64,000 bases of DNA from Symbiodinium natans (taxonomy: Eukaryota; Sar; Dinophyceae; Suessiales; Symbiodiniaceae), in the NCBI GenBank assembly GCA_905221605.1, contig CAJNDS010002239.1:157501-221500 (forward strand). The letters are read 5' to 3'. This document shows positions 1 through 11,386 of this stretch, in pieces; within the stretch, counting starts at the first letter, position 1, and each line of letters begins with the position of its first letter. Position numbers and translations under genes: made by a program. The notes under the pieces are model-generated. The model was not told the origin of the DNA. It was given only the letters and a program-made list of their open reading frames with translations, and made no database searches.

Positions 1-2000
1 TGTCGAAGATCATTTGAGAAGCCAGATCTTGATGCATGCGCTGGAAGTGTTGGGTAGTTGTGTGCTCCAGTGATGACTTGCCGGCTCATCGTCAGAGGTG
101 CTGTGTTGTTCTGTGGTCTAACCCACCCAGAAGCCATAGCTGCTACAAGACAGAGAGAAGAGCCAGAGTCTGAGAAGCTCCAGCGGTTGGCGCACGTGCT
201 GCTTTCTGGGTTGTCGAAGGTCATTTGAGAAGCCAGATCTTGATGCACGCGCCGGAAGTGTTGGGTAGTTGTGTGCTCCAGTGATGTCTTGCCGGCTCAT
301 CGTCGGAGGTTTCTGTGTTGTTCTGTGGTCTAACCCACCCAGAAGCCATAGCTGCCACAAGACAGAGAGAAGAGCCAGAGTCTGAGAAGCTCCAGCGGTT
401 GGCGCTCGTGCTGCTTTCTGAGTTGTCGAAGGTCATTTGAGAAGCCTGTTGTGTAGTTGTGTGCTCCAGTGATGACTTGCCGGCTCATCGTCAGAGGTGC
501 TGTGTTGTTCTGTGGTCTAACCCACCCAGAAGCCATAGCTGCCACAAGACAGAGAGAAGAGCCAGAGTCTGAGAAGCTCCAGCGGTTGGCGCACAAACTG
601 CTTTCTGGCTTGTCGAAGTTCTTTTGAGAAGGCATCTTGACAAACGTGCTGGATGTGTGGCTAGCTGTGGGTAGTGCTCCAGTGATGACTTGCCGGCTCA
701 TCGTCAGAGGTGCTGTGTTGTTCTGTGGTCGAACCCACCCAGAAGCCATAGCTGCCACAAGACAGAGAGAGAAGAGCCAGAGTCTGAGAAGCTCCAGCGG
801 TTGGCGCTCGTGCTGCTTTCTGGGTTGTCGAAGGTCATTTGAGAAGCCAGATCTTGATACACGCGCTGGAAGTGTTGGGTAGTTTTGTGCTCCAGTGATG
901 ACTTGCCGGCTCATCGTCAGAGGTGCTGTGTTGTTCTGTGGTCTAACCCACCCAGAAGCCATAGCTGCTACAAGACAGAGAGAAGAGCCAGAGTCTGAGA
1001 AGCTCCAGCGGTTGGCGCACGTGCTGCTTTCTGGGTTGTCGAAGGTCATTTGAGAAGCCAGATCTTGATGCACGCGCTGGAAGTGTTGGGTAGTTTTGTG
1101 AGAAGAGCCAGAGTCTGAGAAGCTGCAGCGGTTGGCGCACATGCTGCTTTCTGGGTTGTCGAAGGTCATTTGAGAAGCCAGATCTTGATGCACGCGCTGA
1201 GAGTGTTGGGTCTCCAGTGATGACTTGCCGGCTCATCGTCGGAGGTGCTGTGTTGTTCTGTGGTCTAACCCACCCAGAAGCCATAGCTGCCACAAGACGG
1301 AGAGAGAAGAGCCAGAGTCTGAGAAGCTCCAATGGTTGGCGCACGTGCTGCTTTCTGGGTTGTCGAAGGTCATTTGAGAAGCCAGATCTTGATGCACGCG
1401 CTGGAAGTGTTGGGTAGTTTTGTGCTCCAGTGATGACTTGCCGGCTCATCGTCGGAGGTGCTGTGTTGTTCTGTGGTCTAACCCACCCAGAAGCCATAGC
1501 CGCCACAAGACAGAGAGAAGAGCCAGAGTCTGAGAAGCTGCAGCGGTTGGCGCACATGCTGCTTTCTGGGTTGTCGAAGGTCATTTGAGAAGCCAGATCT
1601 TGATGCACGCACTGGAAGTGTTGGGTAGTTTTGTGCTCCAGTGATGACTTGCCGGCTCATCGTCGGAGGTGCTGTGTTGTTCTGTGGTCTAACCCACCCA
1701 GAAGCCATAGCCGCCACAAGACAGAGAGAAGAGCCAGAGTCTGAGAAGCTGCAGCGGTTGGCGCACATGCTGCTTTCTGGGTTGTCGAAGGTCATTTGAG
1801 AAGCCAGATCTTGATGCACGTGCTGGAAGTGTTGGGTAGTTTTGTGCTCCAGTGATGACTTGCCGGCTCATCGTCGGAGGTGCTGTGTTGTTCTGTGGTC
1901 TAACCCACCCAGAAGCCATAGCCGCCACAAGACAGAGAGAAGAGCCAGAGTCTGAGAAGCTCCAGCGGTTGGCGCACGTGCTGCTTTCTGGCTTGTCGAA
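1..2000. repeat. ~211-bp tandem satellite
   Basis: A direct tandem array with a unit of about 211 bp. The landmark GTGCTCCAGTGATG recurs near 62, 273, 461, 674, 887, 1422, 1633 and 1844, giving spacings of 188-213 bp. A truncated unit lies around 1090-1210, so that interval is longer. Copies differ by scattered substitutions and small deletions. Both strands stay open for long stretches because the unit lacks stops in some frames; these are not credible genes. The array begins before the window. A diverged remnant continues to about 2100. Confidence 0.95.
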
Positions 2001-2360
2001 GTTTATTTGTTTGCTTTTCTTCGGTCTGCCAGCTCATCGTCGATAGTGGCATGTTGGTCTGTGGGCTTGGCCAAGCTCGACGGTAGTGAAACTGTACATG
2101 GCCTTCTGTTTCATCGTCAAAAGGTGCCATGTTTACAGTTTACTGTTTTGAGCCCCTTGTCAAGCTGATGTTTCATGCGGTGTTCGCTTGCTGCAGGCAC
2201 TGTCTTCAGTGTCTGTGACCCAGCTCGGGTTTCGCTTCGGGTCCAGGGTGATCATGTCATGCTCGTAGCTTCCCCTGTGTCCAGGTTCAACGAAGACCGG
2301 CTGTTCTACGTTAGAGTCATCAGGGTCCTCTCGCAGGTTCGCTACATCCCAATTCAAGCC
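2001..2360. other. Satellite edge and unique island
   Basis: After the last full satellite unit comes a degraded piece of it (2001-2100), then about 200 bp of unique sequence ending at a telomere-like tract. The unique part is open on both strands. The minus strand (2357-2160) reads acidic, protein-like sequence, and the plus strand is open from 2175 after a CTGCAG|G junction. Either could be an exon; nothing was recognised. Confidence 0.3.
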
Positions 2361-2556
2361 TAAACCCTAAACCCTAAACCCTAAACCCTAACCCCTAAAC
2401 CCTAAACCCTAAACCCTAAACCCTAAACCCTAAACCCTAAACCCTAAACCCTAAACCCTAAACCCTAAACCCTAAACCCTAAACCCTAGATAAACCCTAA
2501 ACCCTAAACCCTACACCCCAAAAAGGAGCTTCAAAAAGAGACCCCCTAATTTCAGA

Positions 2557-2643
2557 ACAGCCTCAGATCGCTTTCCGAGGTCTGACCAGCGAGTCGAGGA
2601 CCCAGCGAAATGGTCCGATGTAATTGAGATGCTCTTTCAGAGG
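2557..2643 (+). other. Candidate micro-exon
   Basis: Open island between a CCCTAAA tract and a TTTAGGG tract. It follows CTAATTTCAG, a plausible 3' splice site, and ends at GAG|GGTTTAG, where the repeat itself could supply a GT donor. Reads DRFPRSDQRVEDPAKWSDVI and beyond, a charged, globular-looking composition. No family recognised. Confidence 0.4.
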
Positions 2644-2740
2644 GTTTAGGGTTTAGGGTTTAGGGTTTAGGGTTTAGGGTTTAGGGTTTTAGGGTTTTAA
2701 GGTTTCAGGGTTTTAGGGGTTGAGGGCTTTAGGGGTTGAG

Positions 2741-2862
2741 GGTCTACGAGTCTAAGAGCTCAGCGTTTTTGAAAGGTGCAAGGTATACTCTGGTAAGTGA
2801 TCCCGCTTTCTTTTGCGGACTCACAGCCCGATGGTCCATCCCTTTACTGAGGACAACTTACC
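2741..2862 (+). other. Candidate micro-exon
   Basis: Continuous open frame of about 40 codons including KGARYTLVSDPAFFCGL, running from GTTGAG|GG up to a CCCTAAA tract. It contains an internal GTAAGT and a TCACAG, but only about 34 nt apart, so it is read here as uninterrupted. No family recognised. Confidence 0.3.
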
Positions 2863-2955
2863 CTAAACCCTAAACCCTAAACCCTAAACCCTAATCCCTA
2901 ATCCCTAATTCCTCAACCCTGCACACAGTTGTGTTGTGTTCTGCATATCTGCGAG

Positions 2956-3075
2956 GGCCGCGTTGCGCGCGTGCTGCAGTTACAGGCTGCAAGGGTTCAG
3001 GGAGATGGGTTTGAGCGCTTTAGCGTTTCTGGGGTTCAGGGCTTACTGCATTTTGGGCTGAACAAACCGTACCCT
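2956..3075 (+). other. Candidate micro-exon
   Basis: Open frame after TCTGCGAG|G that reads GRVARVLQLQAARVQGDGFE and continues into the next repeat. Composition suits a helical protein segment. The downstream part (3000-3070) is close to degenerate repeat, so the 3' limit is uncertain. Confidence 0.3.
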
Positions 3076-4079
3076 AAACCCTAATCCCTACACCCTAAAC
3101 CTTAAATTCTAAACCCTAAACCCTAAACCCTAAACCCTAAACCCTAAACCCTAAACCCTAAACCCTAAACCCTAAACCCTAAACCCTGAACCCTAAAGCA
3201 CGGGATGCTCCTGATGTCAGGCCAAAGCCCAGAGCCAAAACCCGGTGAAGGCGGGGGAGCGGTTATTGAGGGGGTTTTTTCGGGGCTACTTTTAGGTATA
3301 AAGGGACTGTAGAAGGCATATACCCTTAAACCCTAAACCCTAAACCCTAAACCCTAAACCCTAAACCCTAAACCCTAAACCCTAAACCCTAAGCCCTAAG
3401 CCCTAAGCCCTAAGCCCTAAACCATGGCAGGTACCTTTAGGGGTTCTCTAGGGCAATAAGATGAAGGGCCCCTTGTAGGGGGGGGGCATCCCGTGAGCTG
3501 GGCTTTAAGGCGTGTTAGGGGGGCCTTCGCAGTCTTTTGAGAATCCAAAATAAGCCCTAAACCCCAAGCCCTAAGGGTTTAGGGTTTAGAAGGGTAAGCC
3601 CTTAGACCCTACACCCCAAACCCTCCCTAAAAACCTTTTCAAAAACCTCACCACTATAACCCCAACCCCCCCCCCCACCCCCCCTCCCCCTCCCCTCGGG
3701 ATGGTTGCGCGGCCGGGCCGTGCGTACCAGTTAGGCTTCAAGGTTTTTGTCTCGAAGACAAAGGTGTTGTGGTGTCGGTACCGCCCCTCAAGGCCATTGC
3801 AAACCCTAAACTCTAAACTCTAAACTCTAAACCCTAAACCCTAAACCCTAAACCCTAAACCCTAAACCCTAAACCCTAAACCCTAAACCCTAAACCCTAA
3901 ACCCTAAACCCTAAACCCTAAACCCCAAGCCCTAAACCGTTTTCGAAACCCCAAGCCCCCCTAAGCCGACCCCTGAAGCCCTAATCCCAAACCCGAAACC
4001 CTAAACCCCAACCCCCCGAAAGCCCCCCCGCCCGCACCCCCCGAAAATGCAAAAGCTTCCCAGCCTTCCCACAAAGACC

Positions 4080-4480
4080 GGGTTTAGGGGTTTAGGGGTG
4101 TAGGGGTTTAGGGGTTTAGGGGTTTAGGGGTTTAGGGGTTTAGGGGTTTAGGGGTTTAGGGGTTTAGGGGTTTAGGGGTTTAGGGGTTTAGGGGTTTAGG
4201 GGTTTAGGGGTTTAGGGGTTTAGGGGTTTAGGGGTTTAGGGGTTTAGGGGTTTAGGGGTTTAGGGGTTTAGGGGTTTAGGGGTTTAGGGGTTTAGGGGTT
4301 TAGGGGTTTAGGGGTTTAGGGGTTTAGGGGTTTAGGGGTTTAGGGGTTTAGGGGGTGTAGGGGTTTAGGGGTTTAGGGGTGTAGGGGTGTAGGGTTTAGG
4401 GTTTAGGGTTTTAGGGTTTTAGGGTTTAGGGGTTTAGGGGTTTAGGGGTTTAGGGGTTTAGGGGTTTAGGGGTTTAGGGG
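4080..4480. repeat. TTTAGGGG octamer array
   Basis: About 400 bp of an eight-base variant (TTTAGGGG) of the telomeric heptamer, very uniform except for a few TGTAGGGG and TTTAGGG units near 4350-4425. A single variant repeated this consistently points to local expansion, not random decay of a TTTAGGG tract. Confidence 0.95.
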
Positions 4481-4722
4481 TTTCGGGTTTAGGGAGTAGG
4501 GCTTCGGGTTGGCAGGTGCAGCTCCCCTCGGGCATTGGAAGCCAGGGCTGGAAGCCGGTGGGGGGCTTGATGTAAGGGTTGGGGGATTCAAAGGGGGTTT
4601 GGGGTTTAGGGTTTGGGGTTTAGGGATTGAGGGTTTGGGGTTTAGGGTTCAGGGCTTGGGGTTTCGGCGTTATGGTTTCTAGCTTAGGTTGCCAAGGGGT
4701 TTACTTGCCATACGTTTGGCAG

Positions 4723-4862
4723 CTAGTGTTGCCTCTAAAACTCAAGATTCACAGCATCGTCACGCCCTGTGCCGTAAACTGGACCTCACTGGTGTGTTGG
4801 AATGCTGGAATCTGAGTGCCCAGATGCAGCTCAGGTCCGTGCTTGTCAGAAGTCTCCAGCAC
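4723..4862 (+). other. Candidate exon island
   Basis: An open stretch of ~46 codons following TTTGGCAG and ending at AC|GTGAGAG, a good GT donor context. It includes the residues LDLTGVLECWNLSAQMQLRS. Unique sequence, no family recognised. It is one of the longer islands in this block. Confidence 0.35.
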
Positions 4863-5085
4863 GTGAGAGTCGTGACGATATCGCAGACCCTAACTCCCAC
4901 ACCACAGACTGGTTGCTTGCATTAGGGTTCCGGGTTTTAAAGTTTGTGGCGGGTTAAGGGTTTAGGGTTTCGATTAACATGGGACACTTTGTTTTATAAT
5001 GGGATCCGAGTATCAAGGGGCACCTGCAAGGGGAACCTGACAACCTTCCAAGCCCACCAGAAAGGTCCCCCCCTGTCACCCCAAG

Positions 5086-5184
5086 GAACCGCAGCTTCCG
5101 GCGAATGACGACGCAGTGCGTCTGCAGCAGGCCACACAGATGCTGCAGGCTCGCATCGTGCCGAAACATGGGGGCTTGTGTTGA
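5086..5184 (+). other. Candidate micro-exon with stop
   Basis: Follows CACCCCAAG|G after a pyrimidine-rich stretch. Reads LPANDDAVRLQQATQMLQAR, a helix-forming segment, and ends at TGA (5182-5184). Could be a terminal exon, or the donor may precede the stop. Confidence 0.4.
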
Positions 5185-5439
5185 GGCTGTAAACAAGGGC
5201 CGTGGCTGCCTAAATGGTCAGGCCAGCAGCCTAAACTCTGTAACCTCGGTAAGCCCTAAACCCAAGCATATTTTGGCCCTAGCGTGAGGTCTCAGTCCAG
5301 CCCCCAGCCCCTTCGATCATCGTATGCCAAGAGCCAAGACGCAGGCAGCCTTGGCGAATTGGGAGGCCGCCAGGGTTCAGGGATTTCGGTTCATAGGTTT
5401 TTTCGGTGTGGGGGGTTTTGGTTTTCCCATTGTTGTGGC

Positions 5440-5535
5440 TTTGGTGTTAAAAAAGGGCTCCGCAAGGATGTTGGTGAGTGTAGCAAAGACAAACTCCTTA
5501 ACTGGTTCACGAGCCTTTCAAGGGCTCTCCCTTAG
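5440..5535 (+). other. Candidate terminal exon
   Basis: Open frame reading KGLRKDVGECSKDKLLNWFT and ending at a TAG immediately before a degenerate CCCTAAA tract. Basic and aromatic residues are mixed in a protein-like way. The upstream limit is unclear because GT-rich repeat precedes it. Confidence 0.3.
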
Positions 5536-5977
5536 CACCCTAAACCCCTAACCCTCACCCCAAACCCTAAACCCCATTCCCTGAACCAGGTTCTGTGTCT
5601 TTGCATGTTTCGAGCTGAAGCTGCTAAAGCTTGAGGCTGTTGCGTTTAGGGCCCCATATATAAACTCTCAAACCCGTAGATCCCTTGCATCCCATACACC
5701 CCTAGACTCGCTCTTATCGCCTTCAAGCCGAAAAAAACCCAAGCCCCCAAACAAGCTCGGGAGCATCCCCGCTGAACGCCAGGCCTGCGTGCAAGGAAAC
5801 CCCGGCGCCCGACTCCCAGAAGGGTCGAATTCTTGTGGCGTTTAGGGCCTCCCTGCACCCTAAACCCTAAACCCTAAACCCTAAACCCTAAACCCTGAAC
5901 CCTACACCCTAAACCCCGTTAGAGCTTCAAGGCTCCCGCTGCCCTCTCCCCCACCGTTCCTCCTGGCGCTGGACCAG

Positions 5978-6088
5978 GAGTCATGGCCGCCCAAGAGAAA
6001 CCCGGGTGCTGCGTACGAAGCATGCGAGATGATGCTCCTTATTCTTCACATCTTCTACAATTTGCAGAAGAAGCACCGAAAAAGTTAA
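5978..6088 (+). other. Candidate terminal exon
   Basis: A long pyrimidine tract (5941-5975) and CCAG precede an open frame of 36 codons ending at TAA (6086-6088). It includes AAYEACEMMLLILHIFYNLQ, a hydrophobic helix followed by a Lys/His/Arg-rich tail, as in a C-terminal membrane anchor. No homology recognised. Confidence 0.4.
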
Positions 6089-6856
6089 AAATAGTTCTCC
6101 TTATAATTAAGGGCAATACAGGGCTTGTCATTTTTTGAGGGGGTTCTTAAGCAAATAGTAGTCTTTCGCCTCACATCACAGCAAGCCCTGTACACCCCCT
6201 TCAGCCAACAAGAGTCTTCTCACCGGGGGGCGTCTTTTGTTCAGCGTAGGCAGTTAAGGAGGCATGCTTGCCAACCCTAAACCCTAAACCCTAAACCCTA
6301 AACCCTAAACCCTAAACCCTAAACCCTAAACCCTAAACCCTAAACCCTAAACCCTAAACCCTAAACCCTAAACCCTAAACCCTAAACCCTAAACAGCTGG
6401 CGAAGCTCAGAGGTGTGATTCTCTGCCTCGACATTCGACTCAAGATAGTCCACTCTCTGACACAGCGCCACTCAAAAAAAGTGGGTTTAGGGTTTAGGGT
6501 TTAGGGTTTAGGGCTTAGGGTTTAGGCTTTAGGGGCTAGGGTTTAGGGTTTAGGCTTTAAGGTTTAGGGTTTAGGGTTTAGTGGTTCATCCTTGGAGTCG
6601 ACCGGCAAGCCATGACCAGCGCCTCCCTCTTTGACAGCTGATTCTTCAAGGCAATGTGAAGGTTTGGGTTTTGGGTTTAGGGTTTAGGGTTTAGGGTTTT
6701 CGGGTTTAGGGTTTAGGGTTTGGGTTTAGGGTTTAGGGTTTAGGGTTTAGGGTTCAGCATCTCAGGTCCAAGCATTCACTTGTCAAGAAATTACTCCAGA
6801 AAAATACCCACCCGCCCGAAGAATCCCACAACATTATGAAAATATTTCACTTATGG

Positions 6857-7630
6857 AGCGACCTTGCCCAGTAAAAAATGACCTTGCCCAGTAAAAACAT
6901 GACCTTGCCCAATAAAAAAAGGCCTTGCCCAGTAAAAAAATGACCTTGCCCAGTAAAAAGAATGACCTTGTCCAGTAAAAAAATGACCTTGCCCAGTAAA
7001 AAAAATGACCTTGCCCAGTAAAAAATGACCTTGCCCAGTAAAAAAATGACCTTGCCCAATAAAAAAAAGGACCTTGCCCAGTAATGACCTTGCCCAGTAA
7101 AAATATGACCTTGCCCAGAAAAAAAATGACCTTGCCCAGTAAAAAAATGACCTTGCCCAGTAAAAAAATGACCTTGCCCAGTAATGACCTTGCACAGTAA
7201 GAAAATGACCTTGCCCAGTAAAAAAATGACCTTGCCCAGTAAAAAAATGACCTTGCCCAGTAAAAAAATGACCTTGCCCAGTAAAAAAATGACCTTGTCC
7301 AGTATAAAAAAATGACCTTGCCCAATAAAAAAAAGGACCTTGCCCAGTAATGACCTTGCTCAGTAAAAAAATGACCTTGCCCAGAAAAAAAATGACCTTG
7401 CCCAGTAAAAAAATGACCTTGCCCAGTAAAAAAATGACCTTGCCCAGTAAAAAGATGACCTTGCCTAGTAACATTTTTACTGGGCAAGGTCATTTTTTTT
7501 ACTGGGCAAGGTCATTTTTTTTACTGGGCAAGGTCGTTTTTTTGGACGAAACGACCTTGCCCAGTAAAAAAATGACCTTGCCCGGTAAAAAAATGACCTT
7601 GCCCAGTAAAAAAATTACCTTGCCCAGTAA
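6857..7630. repeat. 21-bp satellite with inverted block
   Basis: Tandem copies of TGACCTTGCCCAGT followed by 5-8 A. They run head to tail from 6857 to about 7471, invert for about three units (7472-7541), then return to the original orientation (7550-7630). Occasional units lack the A-run. Long stop-free frames on both strands come only from the repeat. The inverted block would pair with its neighbours to form a long hairpin in RNA. Confidence 0.95.
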
Positions 7631-8005
7631 CTCCTTAACATTTAAAGTATATATGAAAGAGAGGTTTAGGGTTTAGGGTTTAGGGTTTGGGGTTTAGGGT
7701 TTAGGGTTTTAGGTTTTAGGTTTAGGGTTCGGGTTTACGGTTTAGGGTTTTAGGGTTTAGGGATTTCGGGTATTTAGGGTTTTAGGGTTTAGGGTTTAGG
7801 GTTGCTTCAAGGCAGTGTCTCGGTAGGCCTTTGGGACAGTGTATATTTTCCGTTTTTAGGTTTCAGAGGTTCTATTCAGGGATATTTGTCAGAGGGTTTT
7901 CAAGGCCATCCTAGTTAGTATTCTCCATGGCTGCGTTTTCCTTATCTGCGACCTTTAACTAGATCGCTGCTTGGCGTAAGTTTTATCTGTGTGTGGGGAA
8001 GCCAG

Positions 8006-8073
8006 GTGCCGAGGACGCTAGGGTTGCAGAACTGCGCACGCGTCTCTCAGAGTTTGATCGCAGAGCGCCATGA
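8006..8073 (+). other. Candidate terminal micro-exon
   Basis: Follows GAAGCCAG|G and reads EDARVAELRTRLSEFDRRAP, then TGA. Heptad-like spacing of hydrophobic residues suggests a coiled-coil end. No family recognised. Confidence 0.4.
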
Positions 8074-8436
8074 CAATGCACCGAGTGCGTGCTTGTGTAC
8101 AGTACAACACAAGCCCTAATACCCCAAACTCCACAACCTTAAAACCCTACAACCCTCAACCCGGCAACCTTAAACCAAACGGTAACCAAACAGCCCCAAG
8201 ACACTACAACGCCCTAAGCCCTAAACGTGCTTTGTCGGCACCACCAGTCCCAGAAGACATGTGGAGGGTGTATCGGGGGCCAAGCGTGGCACCGCTTTTT
8301 TGCATCATCATAAGGGTCAGGGGTTAAGGGTTTGGGGTTTACGGTGTAGGGGTTAGAAGTAAGGTTGGGGTTCTGACCCTACTTGCCACCAGCCATTGAA
8401 CCTTCCAGGGCACCTTTAAAACCAAACCCTAAACGC

Positions 8437-8545
8437 TCTGAGAAGCTGCCAGTTCTGCCATGTCAGGGCGATGGTGCTCCGGGCAGCCTCGCTCGCGATC
8501 CTTTCCCTTAGGCACACGCCTCGGTCACCACGTCCTTATCTAGGG
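8437..8545 (+). other. Candidate exon island
   Basis: Open for about 36 codons in one frame, with residues LRSCQFCHVRAMVLRAASLA, then Arg/Pro-rich. It is bounded by degenerate CCCTAAA upstream and a degenerate TTTAGGG tract downstream. The Cys pair could bind metal, but this is weak. Confidence 0.3.
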
Positions 8546-8703
8546 GGAAGTTTCAGGTTCTAGGGTTTAGGGTTGGCCCCTGAATCTGGCCCCTTACCTT
8601 CTTTGATAGGCAGCCCCCAGACTCAAACCCTAACCCCTGCACCCTTAAACTGCATGAATCCCCCCTGAAGCCCCCTTCAACCCCCTTGAAACCTCTTTTC
8701 CGC

Positions 8704-8789
8704 CGGTCGTGCGACAAGAGGCTGTGGATCGTCGCATCTCAGGCTCGCCCGCACGAGATTCTGCTGAGCAAGTGGGGCACACCCTGCCC
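8704..8789 (+). other. Candidate micro-exon
   Basis: Unique island reading RLWIVASQARPHEILLSKWG, preceded by a C/T-rich stretch and running into a CCCTAAA tract. The composition is convincingly protein-like. No family recognised. Confidence 0.4.
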
Positions 8790-10578
8790 TAAACCCAAAT
8801 CCTAAAGCCCCAAACCCTAAACCCTAACCCCTAAACCCTACACCCTAAACCCTAAACCCTAAACCCTAAACCCTAAACCCTAAACCCTAAACCCTAAACC
8901 CTAAACCCTAAACCCTAAACCCTAAACCACACCCTAAACCCTAAACCCCAGAGAGATCTTGAGAGTTTAGGCGGCTTTTCGTCTCAGGCGTTTTGGGAAG
9001 CAGGGTTTTAGGAGCTTGCTAACTGGCAGAGTATGAGAAGACGGTGGGGGTTTTCTGTGGCATCTTCACAGCTTGGGTTCAGGGTTTAGGGTTTAGGGTT
9101 TAGGGTTTAGGGTTTAGGGTTTAGGGTTTAGGGTTTAGGGTTTAGGGTTTAGGGTTTAGGGTTTAGGGTTTAGGGCTGAGGGTTTTTAGGGTTTAGGTCT
9201 ACTCTAAGCCCCTAAGCTGAAATGAGCAGCAGCGTGGATCCTGCCTGCCACTTTTCGCCCCTTTCCAGTTCTCCGAAAAAAACCGCGAACCTCAAATCCG
9301 ATTCTGAATCTGGCACTGGGCCTCCGCTTTTTCCTTTTTTTGGGGGGCATTCCTGGTTCCCTTGTTACCCTAACCCCCCCCCCCCCCCCCTAAAACCCCT
9401 AAGCCCCGAAACACTGAACCCTAAACCCGAAAAGGTAGACGCCCCCCAAAGCCCTGAGCCTTGAAACTCCCCCCAAAACACAGGAGTCTCGACACCCTAA
9501 ACCCTAAACCCCAAAAAAAGTCCGAAGAGCGCAGGTGACGGTAACATTCCGACCCCACTGGGTGCATGTTCTGCCAGGAAGCCAGGAGCTCAGCATGTTG
9601 CTGGGTTAGGTTGAATTTGGGTTTAGGGTTTAGGGTAAAAGGTTTAAGGTTTGAGGGCTAGGGGTTTAGGGCTTTGCCAAAATTTGATGCGCCCCAAAAC
9701 TCTAGGTTTCGGGGCTTCCGGGTTTGTGGTTTATGGTGCAAGGGTTTAGGGTTCAGGGTTTAGATTTAGGTTTCAGCTTGCTCAGCCGACTTAGTCGGGT
9801 CTTTCTCATGCTTTGAACCTAGTGATGCAGGGGTGAACTTACTTTCGGCCACGAATGGCTACACAGACGTCACACGAAGCGTCCAGCAATGCTTGTTCCC
9901 CTTTCTTGGGGGGTTTAGGTTCTTTGGGGTTTAGGGTTTAGGGCCCTTTATGCCAAAAAAAGGGCACCCTGTTTGCCGCCAGGCTACTCTGCGGTCTGGT
10001 AATTGGTGACTCCGACCCGCTATTTCAGGAAGGTTCCTTAGATTCCCTGATGCGATGTATGGGTTCCGTAAGTGATTGTGGTATTGGGGTTTCTGGAAAC
10101 CCGAAGGCCGAGACTCCTGGAGCCCCCCATGCACTAGACCCAAACCCCTGGAGCCCCAAAACCCTTGAACCCGAAACCCTCAACACTGAACCCGAAACCC
10201 TAGAGCCCTGAACCGATCCGGGGGGGGGGAGCTGTTCAGACATCTACTACATCTAGTTTCGAGACTCCAAATCGCCACATAAGCCCTAAACCCCTAAGCC
10301 CCCAAAACCCTTGAACCTCTAAACCCCCTGAACCCTCAACCTCCTGAAGCCTACACAACTCGAAGTATACACAGCTTTTTTCAGGCCCTAAGCTAAGGAT
10401 GTCCCGTGACCGTGTATCTCTTTCTTCAGGGCGTTTGTTTGCCTTGTAGCTTCCAAAGCAGCACAGAGTGGCACTCTGTTGACTCTTTGGTTCGGGACAC
10501 GTAAGCCCCCTAAACCCTAAACCCTGAACCCTAAACCCTAAACCCTAAACCCTAAGCCCGAAACCCCGAGGAGCCACA

Positions 10579-10660
10579 GAGCAAGCCTTGGTCGTGGATG
10601 TCTTGGCGCCGCAGGCCAGCAAAGCCGACATCCTACAAAACTCCCCCAAACTGGGATGGA
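10579..10660 (+). other. Candidate micro-exon
   Basis: Open island reading EQALVVDVLAPQASKADILQ between a CCCTAAA tract and a TTTAGGG tract. No clear acceptor beyond CCGAG|G. Unrecognised. Confidence 0.3.
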
Positions 10661-11271
10661 GTGTTTGTGGTTTAGGGTTTAGGGTTTAGGGGTTTGGGGT
10701 TTAGGGTTCAGGGTTTTGGGGGTTTGGGGTTTGTGGTTTAGGGGTTTAAGGGGGAGCCCCTGGCATTCCTTGTCGTTTGAGCAACGAGAGCCCAAGCGAT
10801 GCGCTGAGGTGACGGGCACGCCTCCTCCGCAGGACGTGGGCTTAGTAGCTGAGTGAGTACACGTTCCACTTTTTCGGATATTATAATCCCCTATAGACCT
10901 GAAAGTGTGCACTTTTTTGAGGCTTTTGAACTCAGCAACTAAGTGGATGAAAGCCCATGCGCATCCTTGCTGCCGCCTCAAACATGCAAACCCTTCACCC
11001 TAAACCTTAAACCCTCCACCCTCCGCCCCTCAACCCCTCAACCCTGCACCCTCAACCCCTCAACTCTACACCCCAAAACCTTCCAGGCGCATGTATCAGA
11101 GGGGAGCTTAAAAGCGGGACAGAACCCTAAACCCTAAACCCTAAAGCCTAAAGCCTGAACCCTAAACCCGAAACCCGAAACCCTAAACCCCAAACCCCAA
11201 ACCCCAAGCCCCACACCCCACACCCGAAACCCGAAACCCTAAACCCCAAACCCTGAACCCTAAACCCCTAA

Positions 11272-11386
11272 AACGCCTACACGGAGTGCGTCCTCCAGGA
11301 GCTGGCCCTCTTGTTCGACGTGTCGCTGTCCATGGCCGAGGGGGGGAAACTCGACCTCGCGAAGGCCAGGGGAGAAGACGCTACAG
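11272..11386 (+). other. Candidate micro-exon
   Basis: Open island reading CVLQELALLFDVSLSMAEGG, then a Lys/Asp/Arg-rich stretch, bounded by degenerate CCCTAAA on the left and TTTAGGG on the right. One of the most protein-like islands in the window. No family recognised. Confidence 0.45.

Larger units (their letters stand above)
2361..6830. repeat. Telomere-like mosaic, block 1
   Basis: Alternating tracts of CCCTAAA and TTTAGGG with unique islands of roughly 60-250 bp. Main tracts: 2361-2512, 2643-2690, 3108-3190, 3326-3420, 3795-3935, 5855-5905, 6272-6394, 6483-6590 and 6660-6755. Orientation switches repeatedly, so this is interstitial repeat and not a chromosome end. Islands with coding character are listed separately. 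The rest, such as 3421-3540 and 6090-6270, shows nothing recognisable. Confidence 0.9.

Noticed and set aside
330-1608. Long minus-strand frames of 220-290 codons in the first 2 kb
   Set aside because: They are translations of the 211-bp satellite and repeat with it; no independent coding signal.
2361-2512. True chromosome-end telomere
   Set aside because: Tracts are short, switch strand repeatedly and continue across the window with genes and transposons between.
5646-5858. 70-codon minus-strand frame
   Set aside because: Edges are degenerate repeat and the composition is unremarkable; no splice-like context.
6834-7493. Two ~210-codon frames on the minus strand
   Set aside because: Produced entirely by the 21-bp satellite.
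6857-7630. CRISPR-like array
   Set aside because: Units are contiguous with only A-run length variation between them; there are no unique spacers, and the genome is eukaryotic.
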